Source of the DNA: Tolypeutes matacus
Taxonomy: Eukaryota > Chordata > Mammalia > Cingulata > Chlamyphoridae
DNA: 64,000 nucleotides
NCBI GenBank assembly: GCA_026826555.1
Contig: JAKSZT010054334.1
Coordinates: forward strand, 28,583,317-28,647,316
Direction: 5' to 3'
Made by a program: the position numbers and the translations under genes. Below, in pieces: positions 26,122 through 38,100 of the stretch (positions are counted from its first letter, which is position 1; each line of letters begins with the position of its first letter). The notes beneath the pieces were generated by a model. The model was not told where the DNA came from, searched no databases, and worked only from the letters and a program-made list of their open reading frames with translations.

Positions 26122-29100
26122 CTGTTTAAAAGATTTAAAAAACAACTTCAGATTAGTGATATTATTTTTTGGTTGGTGCTGGTTCTTTAATGCAAAATAT
26201 TAGAACCCCATTCCATCCAGGGGCAACAGATAGATGAAAACATGAAATGGCTGCTTTTATTTGATTACCTTTGAAGCTTTCTGATTACTGCAGGGCTCAC
26301 TTTGATGAAGTTATCGAGATCTTGGCTTCTTTTCACAGAAAAATAATAAGAGAGCAGATTAATTATAAAGTTATTTTGGCAAAATCATGAATGCTAAAAA
26401 TCAGATGGAAATAATAATAAAACAATATTCTTCCTGAACAAAGCACATAAAAAGCATATAGCTTCTATTACCTTTGGTTGTTTTTGAGAGTCTCAGGATT
26501 CACTTTGATGAGCTTATCGAGGTCTTGGTTGCTTTAAATGGAAAAAATTAAAGTGGCTTGGGTTAGAGATGATAAAGGTTTAAGGTCATTGGAAAAGGGG
26601 AAGAAAGGATTGGCTGTCTTATCATTTAGTATGAAACATATTTGTTTGGCACAGAATAGCCTTGAAATGAATTTTCTAATCAATGCAGGGGAAGATGAAT
26701 GATGCTAGACCAGAAGAAAAATTACCCTGACCTCCTGCCCTTTTTGGCCTTAGCCTGTCTACAAAGGCACACTGGTTAAGTGTCACACAGCAAACAACTT
26801 TTCACTCTGAATGTTTTAACAAGGAAGATATAAACTGATTTCTAATGCTCTTGTCATTTTTTAAAACCATGTCCACCGACTAAGGATTTCGATTACAAAA
26901 AAAAAAAAAGGCTCTAAAACTGGAATTATTCTCAACATAAGGCTTGGCAAGAGAGTACCACCCATCCGTCAATAGTGTGACTTTTCTTTCCTCTATGATG
27001 ACTAAAAAAAAACCTGACTTTGAGTTATCTGCGTATTTGTACTATCCTCATCCATACATAATAGTAAAATCCTAGGAGTGACCAGTGAGAGCATAAAAGA
27101 CACCTCCTTGCTATCCCACGGCAAGGGCTACGGTACCAGCTGTGGAGCCTCTACTGTGTCGTGAGGTGCTTACTTAGCTTTCATTTATTTTAAGACAAAG
27201 TCTGTGTGCTGTGGTGCAAAGACCAGGAGATGGATTGGGAGTCAGAAGACCTCACAGAAGACTATGAGACTTTTGCCTCTGGCCTCAGTATTCTCATCTG
27301 TAAAATGAAGAGATCAGATTGGAGAATCCTCAATGCTCTGTCCATTTCTAACATCTTCGACTTCTAAAAATCTATGAATGTGAATTTTACCGCTTGTCAT
27401 GGTTATTAAATTAGCTATTCAATGCGTCTTTTTCTTTTAAATACAATTCAGAGACAATATATTCTATATTCAGCAGGCAGTGCATAAGTGTTCCAAAATG
27501 TAATATTTTAAATTGACAACCTATTATTGTCTTGGAGTAACATCTCTAGCCCCCAGTACATAATTAGCTTTAATCTATGATAATTGCCTGCTGTTAATAA
27601 GATTGAGTATGTCTACTGAATTCTCTTTTTAGTATTCACGGCCTATAATTATACCTAATGTGCAACTAATGAAACTAGTTGTAAGCTGTGAACCCAATAG
27701 GTGCTCAGTAATTATTCACTGCCTAAGAGATCACAGAACTACTATCAGTCTTCCACTGATTTTCTCTGTGACCCTGGTCTAATCACCTAACCTTTTTGAA
27801 TCTTAATTCTTCTTCTGCAAAATGAGTAGGTTCAACTGGAACAGTTTTTCAAAATATGTTAAAACTATAGGGATTAGTGTTCTCTGAGGACTCTTCCATC
27901 TCTAAAACTTTGATTTTTGAATGTGCCAACAAAACTTACAAATGAGAAATCATGAAAACATTCTTAAGATATATAAAACAGTAATGTGTGATGATAAATT
28001 TATCTTCATATAACCAGAGACAAAAATTTAGTCTCATTATCTGGCAGATACCACTTAAAGAATTATCAAAATTTCCCCCATAACCTTGCTGGGAATAGCA
28101 AATGATTTAAGGAATAACAAACATCACTGTTTCCACTTGCTACCAGAAAATACAATATACCAAAATTAGGGGACCTCTAATGATGAGTCTAATGATTTGG
28201 CTGAGTCTTTTTTTAATTAACTATCATTGATAAGTTTTAATAAAAATTTTAATAAATCCCAGAGACAAAGAATGAACATCAATACTGTAAAAACAAAACA
28301 TAAACAATGAACGGAGTAACAACATTCCTACTCCCAGTTTCTCAATAACTCCTTTCAGCTGCCTCTCTTTCTTGCTATTCACATGTTAGTAATCTAAGTT
28401 TCTGGGGAAATATAAAAATTGTGATGATTTTTCGAGGTGATTTCAATTTACCTATAGGATGATTAGGTTATAAGTCATTCATGTTCACATTGTGATTAGT
28501 TAAGGAGAAACAAAGCAAAATGAATAAATGACATCCTTCCCTTACCTAGTAGTGTTTTTGACAGCATTGGGGTTTGCATTAATAAGTTCAAGACCTTGTT
28601 CACTGCTAAAACAAAATAAAAAAGAATCAAGTTCAGTGGGAGCTCAGCAAGTGTGATGACTGATTTTTATGTGAACACTTGTGAATCATTCAATCAGATC
28701 CTAAAGTAAAAAGTATTGTTTCCTGGGTCTCTACTTTATACACATTATTTTGGCCCCCAAACAACCCATAAGGTAGATATTACCATTCCCCCATTATGAA
28801 TAAATTGAGCTTCAGAGAGGTTAAGCCACTCACTGGACCACAAACATACAAAGTGGCTGAGGGTAAACGAGGAGTGAAACCACAGCAACTGGGTCTCAAA
28901 TCCCATGTTCTTTCCCCAGGAGCAGCCTGCCTGTCTCTCACGGTCACAATAATTCCTTACGGCTGCACAATGCTTTTACCAACATTACCTTCACAATAAT
29001 TGTATGCGAGGTAGCTTACAACTATCTTGGAGTTTCTCTGCCATGCTTTTCTTAACTGTTTCTTCCTGTATAAATGGGTCTTAACTTTTCAAGAAGATAG

Positions 29101-32100
29101 AAGTGAATTCAATAGTATGCAACAATATTCCAATCAAGTACAAGAGTGTTATCTGTTGCCAATTTTTTCAGAAGTCATTTAAGATTTGGTCCTTGAGTTT
29201 GTGAGAAAGCAGAGAACCGATATTCTTTGGTTTATTCAGTTTCATCAACTTACAATATATTAACTATAAATTTACAGTTCTAATACACTTATGCTATTAT
29301 TGTGTTGAAATGAATCTCTCAAGTAGTAATTATACATAATTAGTCTTGATATGAACATTTTCAACAATATGATAATCATATAAATGGAACTCATAAAAAG
29401 AAAAATCTATCTAATATTATTACACATCAACAAATAAACTTGTTCTCATTTTCTTATATGTCCCCTTTCAAAATGTCCTTTGTCAAGTAATTAATCTTAT
29501 TTGTTGGCATAAATTGGATATTTGCTCAGGAGTCCTTGCTATCCTTACCTTTTGTTTGCTGAGGGGATCACTTTGATAAGATTACATAGGTCTTGGTTTC
29601 TAAAAAAAAGAATTGTTAGCTTCAATGGCTGATAAAGTCAACTAAAAGCAATAATAATTTGTTCATTTTTTCAACATTTATATTGAATCAAATGACTGTT
29701 GCTTAGTAAGATTCCATCACTTAAATTTTCTTTTAGTTCTCTATAAACGGAGTGACTATGATCAATTAATTTCTTCTTTCTTCTACAACTGTGTATATAT
29801 AAGAATTTAATTTAGTTTTAGTCTTGTTTTTTTCACATCACCCTCAAAACAGAATTACTCTTAAACTCTTGTATCTTGTATACTATCTAGTACAGGGGTC
29901 AGCAAAACAATTGTCCCTAAGCCAAATCTGGCCTGTCACCTATATTTATAAATAAAGTTTTATTGGAATATCATCATACCTATTCATTTAAACAAATTAC
30001 CTATATGGCTGCTTTTGCACTATGCAGAGTAGTTGAAACAGAGAGGGTTTGGCCCCCAAGGCCTATTTATTATCTGTGCATTAAGAAAAAGTTTGCTGAC
30101 CCCTGATCTAGTCTAATAAAATAGTGCATGGTAGTTATACACTGTAAAAGTAGAAAGCATATGCATATGCAAAGTAAAAAAGGAAATATGTCAGAGAGAA
30201 GAACTATGTCTTAGTGTTTTTCTACCTAATTCAGGTTCAAACTAGCAAAACAATTTATGTTTTCAGCTTCATGATTTTATGCCTGATTGTTTACTTAACA
30301 CTACATGCTTTAGAGAAAATTCTCTCTATGTAAAAGACAGATATCATTTCTGTGCATTCCTTATTATGTCAATAAATTAAGTATAATTTTTTAAGTGCCC
30401 CCCCCACACACACAGGGTTGGTAAATCTCATGCCAGCAACTGCGGTCATATAATTAACCCAAATTAATAGCCCCCTCTCAACTTTGGGAATAATTTGGGT
30501 AGCAGAGAATAAGAAAAGAGGGAATAAATGATGGAGGGAGAAGGAAAGGAAAACTTCCCTTCACATGAAGACCTTTCTGTCGAATGCTGTGCTGGGTTGA
30601 ATGTGTCCACCCAGAACCTCAGAATGTGACTTTGTCTGGAATAAGGTCTTGGCAGATGTAAGTAAGTTAAGGATCTCGAGATGAGATCACCTTAGATTCA
30701 TGGTGGTCCCCAAATCCAATGGCAGAAGTTCTTAGAAGAGAAGGAAGACGACACAGACAATCAGGGGGAAAGACTGTGTGAAGACAGAGGCAGGGATTGG
30801 GGTGATGCTGCCAAAAGTCAAGGAAGGCATGAGCCACCAAAAGCTGGAAGAGGCAAGGAAGGAAGGGACCATTCCTGTATTTTAAGGAATTCTTTCTCTT
30901 CCTTAAGCCCACCATTAGGGAGCTCAGAGGAAGGATTTAAACATAAGGTTTCTGACAATGGAGCTGTTGGTCTTGGGTTCCATTAGTGGATACCTCTATG
31001 ATGGGTCAATATATTTCATCCGAATAGATAAAAGGAAGAGATACAAGAGTTCCATAAATCTCACCCTTGGTTATTTCTGTTTGTTTCAGGAGTCACTTTG
31101 ATGAGGTTGTCAAGACTTTGACCCCTTTAAAACATGGAAGAAATGATCAGGTTGGTGGTAGATTTACATCAAGTGTTTATAAATACTTATTTAAAATGAA
31201 AAAAATTTTTATAACAATATTATATTATAAAATATTTATTGAGACTGGAATCATTTTAAAGGGCTGAAAGTTTTGCAATGGTGATTACACATATATGTAT
31301 TTGGACCAAACTATGATAGCACTGATAAGGAACAATAGCTAGTGTTTTTAGAAACTTCATGGTGTGCCAGGCACTCTTCTGAGGGATTTACATTGGTTTA
31401 TCACAGCAATCTTATGACCTCAGAAGCATTATCATCTCAATTTCACAAAGGGAAAAATTGAGATATAGGAAGATTAAGTAATTTTCCCACTTAATTGCTA
31501 ATAGTGGCAAGGCTGGAAATTAAACCTAAGCAATCCAGCTCTTGAGGACATGCATCTAATCACAACATCAACTGTCTTTTTCGAACTTAGTAACTAGAAT
31601 AGTGTTGGAAGTGACTTGAAAGCCCCTTGTCCAATTTCCTCAGACAAGTTAAGTAACTACTCTGAGGTCAGTGAGGCCAGAGTCAACTCCAGTCTAGTTC
31701 TCTTTCTCCTCTCCTGTGCCACTAATTCTGCTTAAAATAAACAAATCAAAACATACTGTCCATTCTGGAAAACAGCAGTAGACCTAATTAATCAAAGATT
31801 GCCTCCATTATATCAGAAATTAATTGACTGAAATCTTTAACATTTTGGATGTAGGTTGTCAGATTACATGGCTTTTCTGGAACTATCACTATGTTCAGCA
31901 TCACTAAGTAAAATGATTATTCAGTGATGCTGTTATGCATTGGTTAGCATGAAATGAAAAAGGGACACATTAAATCTTACTCTTGAACACTTTTTTCTGT
32001 TTGTGGGTTCACTCTGATGAGCTCATCAAGGTCTTTGGAGCTTTAAACAAAAAAGGAAACAAAAACATGATAAGTAAAAATGTAATTAAATTAATTGTTT

Positions 32101-35100
32101 TTTAAGCTTAAGAAATTACATGTACTCAAGATGGATTTTGTTCTTAACTTCCAAAAGAAATAAATACCACTTTGTGGCCTTAATTAAAGAACAAAATTTG
32201 TGACCTCCATATAAATCATTGATAAACTGGCTCTGTTTCCTATTTACCCTCAAATAAAACCATAAAATTATGACTAAGATTGACTTTAAAAAATAATTCA
32301 GTAACAATGTTATAATTTGCCAAAGCTCTTACCTGGCCCCTCCAAGTATTCTGTCTAATGAAATAGCTATAACTAAACTACATTTTGTCTATAGTTTGCA
32401 TTTGTAGTACATTTTTAAAAAGAGATTTCATATCCATTATTTCGCTTGATCCTTACAACAATCAAGTGCTAAAGGTGGAACAGACATTTATGATCTTCCT
32501 TTTATAACCAAAGAAGCTGCAGCTCTGAATGGTCAAAAGACTTTCTTAAAGACACCCAGCTGGAAGGCAATGGAGTTCAGACTTACTGATTTCCAATTCA
32601 AAGATTTTTCCACACACCTTCTCTGATGAGTGACACAAATAAGGGAAAAAGGAAGGGAACTGATGGGAAGGGGAAAGGATGAAAGATTAGACATAACCCT
32701 TACCCATGTTTACTTCTGTTTACTTCAGGGGTTACTTTGATGAGATTGTCAAGGCTCCGGCCCCTTTAAAACATTGAAGAAATGATGAAGTTAATGGTAG
32801 ATTAACATCAAGTAGATCAAAGTATTCATTAAAATCAAAATCACTATAAAAACTCGATGAGATCATGCCAAAGGGTTGAAGATTGTTAAAGATGACTATA
32901 CAGAAGTAGGTAGGTGTAGCAGTTGATATTATTTATGAATTCCAAAAAGAGATATTGGATTGTATTTATAAACTGGTCTGTTCCTCTGGGTGTATTAGAT
33001 TGTATTAGATTCAGAGGTTTCACTTTCAGTTTATTAAATCAAGATTAGGGCTTTTATTTGACCATGTCATTAGAGTGACTTGGTTTGAGTTACCCCCCAC
33101 TCCTTGTGGGCTATATAAACGAATAATCAATCAAAGACAGGGAAGTAAATACACAGAGAAGAACACAGAGAGTTAATTTTGGACACTGGAGCCCAGGGGA
33201 GAAAGCCAAGCCATTTGCCTGATAGGTTTCAGCTGAAGAGACTACAGCCCTGAACAGCTGAGAAAGCCTGGAAAGAAACAAGCCCCAGGGAGAGAGATGA
33301 GCCTTATGCTAACCTACAGCTGAGATAGGAAGAAGCTGGGACCACGGAGCCTTCAGAGGAAGAGGAAGGCTGAACCCTCACAGAGACTGGCAGCCATCCT
33401 GTTCTAACACGTGGCAACAGACTTTGGTGAGGGAAATAATTTACTCTTTATGGCCTTGTGACTGTAAGCTTCTACCCCAAATAAATATCCTTTTATAAAA
33501 GCCAACAGATTTCTGGTATTTCGCATCAGCACCCTTTTGGCTGACTAATACAGTAGGGAGTCATTCATCTCTGAAACACATTGAGATTCAGTAAAACAAT
33601 GTTTTAATCTTAGAGCCATTAGGCCACTAGCAAATACTGGGCTAGGACTCTGCCTCTCTTTTGATTCAAAACATGTTCTTAGCCTTTGTCAGGCACATAA
33701 AACATTTTTGAAATAGTCTATCTACACGTCTCATTCCATGTTCCAGAAAGTACACCCTCTTATTCTTAACCTCCAAAATGTAGTGGGACTTTAAGTCCAG
33801 CTTTAGAGAATCTGTGTCTCATAAAATTGACATTCATTAACAGGTTTTTAAAATCACAAAATTAGATCCAGATAAATATACCAATTTGTTAAAATCCCCA
33901 ATATGCCACCTGGTATCTACTTCTGGCACTTATAACTGTGTTTTGAAACTACAAATTTTGACCAGTTGCATTGGCAACAACAATAGGAAGATTAAAACCT
34001 GAAGAGTTCTAAAATGATCTGAGATGTAAGACATTTACTATAATGGAAAACTTCCCTGGAGTCACTGGAAATGCGTCAGGATTTGATTGTTATCCTTTAG
34101 TGTACTTCTGCTTCTAATCTTAATGGAAGTCTGCTTTTCTTATTGCAGCTACATGTGCTTTCCACATATGCAGCACCAGCAAACACTCCTCTGATCTACA
34201 GAGGATGCCGTGTGGGGAAAAGAAAGTAAACAAGAAGGTGCTTTTACACCCTGTTTCTCCAAATCCTAGGACCCTGCTAAGATAGTATCACAAAGTCTCT
34301 GAGGCTGCACCTATACAACGTCAAAGATCCAGATATTTGGGAGCAACCAAATGTTCCTTAACGTTTTTTTTAAATTTGTATCCATATATCTATGAATGTA
34401 TATACCCATGCTAAAAGTAGAAATTTAAAAATTTGGATCCATTATGTAAATAATGGAGCAATTAACCTAACAGGAATAACCACTTGACCCAAGATTACCC
34501 CTTGTTGATTTTTCCCTAAATTCCCAGGATTCTATTTCTAAATTTGAGTATTAATCAGAAAAATGATAGTAGAGTAAGCATTGCAACTCCTACCTTGTAA
34601 TATTTTTGTTGGTTGTGGAGTTTGCTTTGATTATATGTCAAGACTTTGCTCTCTTTAAATATATTGAATAAAGCACATAGTAGATTATTTAAATTTAAAA
34701 GTACCTGAAGTCAATGAAGAAGAGTGTGCTAATTAATGTAATAATCTGATTACTTTATTCTATTTTGAGTTTAATTGTATGAAACAATGCCTAATAGTGT
34801 ATATAACTTCAGTATTTATATCATTCTTTCAATCCACAAATGTTTATGGAAGTCCCACTATGGGATTTCTGTGCCAATTGCTGGCATGAAGGTGAACAAT
34901 ACAGACACTGGTTTAGCCATGAGGCTTGCATTCTAATTTGGGGATAGAAAGAGGAAGGCAATACGTAATTAAACAGATACATGAATACCACAATTCCAGA
35001 TAATAATTTATGCTGTGAAGAAAATAAAACGAATGCTTGTGGACCTGGGGTTGGGGTGGTGGTGAGTTAGTTATATTCAGTAGTCAGTATCAGCCTCTTT

Positions 35101-38100
35101 GAGAAGGTGACAATATGGGGCATAGCATTCCAGGAAGTGGGAACAGCGTTTCCAAATGCCTGAAGGCAGGAAGAGCTTGGAATAGAAAAAATCATTGTGG
35201 CTGGACTTTATTGAGTGAATAAAAGGCCATAGCCAAGTGTTAGAATTTTACTTTACCTGAAATGAAAGAACAATGAAAGATCTTAATAAGGGAGGGAGCA
35301 AGATCTATTTATTTGTTTAAAAGATCTACAGAACTTAATTATGTGTAGAAAAGAAGAAAATGACAATTTCTGTCTTCAAAAGGCCCCAAAGAAGCACAAA
35401 CATGTAAATGTAGACATGCACACACAATACACACACGCTGCAATACTATCACATACGTGCATACAGGCACACACACATCCACATCCATGTATACATACAC
35501 TCACATACCCACATGCATACATATGTTATGTATAAAATCAAACACATTACCATGTGTGCACATGTATGCGCTTACACTAACACAGTACACATGTAAGCAC
35601 ACAGGCACACACATCCATGCACATATGCACTCATGCACACACTCAGGCAGACACATGTACACACAAACACATCACACAATCAGACACATTAACACATACA
35701 CATTTGTGTATACATGTACTCACATACAAGCACACACATATCCTTACAAATATACCCATGAACACACAAGCGTGTGCACTCACATGCATGTATGTGTACA
35801 GACACACACACCATGCAGATATGCACTCATACATAATAAGGCACACACCCACAAACGGACAAACATATAAATGCAAATGTACACACAAACATGTATTTGT
35901 GTACACATATATGTGCACACATTGGTAGGCACACACATACACACATCAACATGTAAGAGCAATACATCACAATTTGAAATATTGTCTTTAATAAAAAGTA
36001 GAAAGAACATAGATTTTTCTTGGGAAGTCAAAGTAAATCAAATATTTAAATGCTGTCTAAATCATAAAGAAAAAATCCACCTAAATCTTTATTATTGCTA
36101 GTTATTACATGTATCTACTATGTGCCAGGCATGGCAGTTTTATGATCCCCATTTTCATAGATGAGTAAATTGAGGCACAGAAGTGTTAAGTAACTTTCCC
36201 TAAGGGACACAACTAGCAACTGGGAGGACCAGAATTTGAACCTAGATCTTTCTGACTCCCTGCTCACAATCTTTACCTCAGTTTTCCTCCTTAAACCACC
36301 CAGATAGCCAAGGAAATCAATACTAATGGAAAGAATGATATATTTTGTCTGTTGGTTGTAAAATTGGGCAATTTTCTAATTCACTTGATCCCTGTTCTCC
36401 TTCTGGGTCATACCACCAAAAGCAGGGCAGCTGGACAGTGTGCACAGCATGCTTCTCTGCTAGCTGCAGCCTCGCTCCACACTGGGCCCACAGGTACTAG
36501 TGACATATTTTATGATCAACAAATTATATCATGTACTGAGCTAAATGAATGGAAAGGAGTTCAAAGGAAACCACATGGAATTATTTGGTGCCCTGTTTTC
36601 AGCAACATGGCAACAAGCTCAGTTTCAAATATACTCCATCTGCTTCTTAAAAAATAAAAAGCAAGAGGACATAAGCACCCCAGGCTTACTTACCAGTTTG
36701 TGGGTAAGGGAATTCTTTTAACAAAGTACATTTAGTACATTTAACAAAGTACACTTAGTTAAGCTATTCATCTTTAAACACACACCATACCATATATACA
36801 AACACACTACACATAAATGCACATGCAGCCCACACTTCCATGTACACTTTGCTTATGCATGTATACATACAGACACACACTCCCCATACATACAAAGAAA
36901 TAAATAATTTAGTTCAGTAAGAATGGTCAGGCCAAATTCCCATTTAAATTTTCAAACTCTACATTATAGCAAACTTCATCCAAGAATGAAATGCAAATGA
37001 CCACTTCTGTGTATCATTTGTATAGAATTGCTTAATGTGACCCGCTTGGGTGGGGGGAGCCCAATTTTGGTTTGGATTTCACTTTATTCTACTGAATATA
37101 AGCACTCAAAATTCCAATGTGCTTATAAATACCAAACAAAGAAGTTTTACCTCACCTCTTGATATTTTTATTTGTTTTGGGATTCACTTTAATAAGCCCA
37201 TTGAGGACTTGTTTTCTTTAAATAAGGAAAGGAGTTTCAATGAATATCATTAGACTAAGACACTAATCAAGTTAACAATGATTGGAAAATTAAGAAGTGG
37301 TAAATATGCAAGTTCTCTAAAATTAATGTAAATTTGTAAATACTCTAAAAGCAAATGGAAATTCTTCTCTAACAGTTTGAGCTGAAAGACCATTTAAGGT
37401 TCCTTGTTTGTTAACAAAAAACATTTGATTTCTCTTGTGTCTTCAGAGCACATAAGTAAATGTGAGAGTTTTTATTTAACAAAATCAACTTTGCCTTCAG
37501 GCACCCCAAGTGAGAATACCCCAAATGGACAGCATTGAAGTCATGTAAGTTAAAATTCTTTACAGGATATGGACAGAATATATGTTTCTACTCAACAAAT
37601 CAGATTTAATTGCCTCTTCTCTTTTTAATTAATAAGAATGATGCTTTCTTCATATAAATGCAACCACCATCCCCCCAAATTTTTAAATCTCATTTGTCCC
37701 AGAGAAGATTATGGTGAGCTACCAAGAGCAAGAAAAAATACATTTCATGGTGGAAAAATTAATGACCCATTTCTCAGGGGGACACAGGCCACTCCATTAA
37801 AATGCAAAAGGGGTATAATCAGAATACAAAGGGGGCAGTAGAGGATGGCAGAAGTATCTTGATTGGGTAATGTCGCCAAGTCCCAATAGAAGAAAAAGGG
37901 TGGTGGCATGTCATTACTCCCAGTGCATGTACCTGCCCAGCTTCTCCCCTGGGCTGCCCGCTAAGACTGCTAGTCACACAGAAATTGATTTACAAGAGTT
38001 TTATTAACCCTCACTCTTGGCTTTTTTTCATTTTGGAGATCCACTTTGAAAATGTTGTCAAATTGTGCTTTCTTTTAACTCAAAGAAATTCAATTGAGAA

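Noticed and set aside
7525..33550. Endogenous retrovirus with coding genes
   Set aside because: Only LTR-like segments were seen; no gag, pol or env reading frames accompany them.
35341..36031. Several overlapping open frames of 76-137 codons on both strands
   Set aside because: They come from the CA-rich tract; composition is repetitive His/Thr or Cys/Val and no splice or start context supports a gene.
36700..36770. CTTACCAGTTTGTGGG segment resembling the donor side of a repeat exon
   Set aside because: No LIKV core follows and the next 60 bp consist of repeated ACATTTAGT words; at most a far-decayed remnant.
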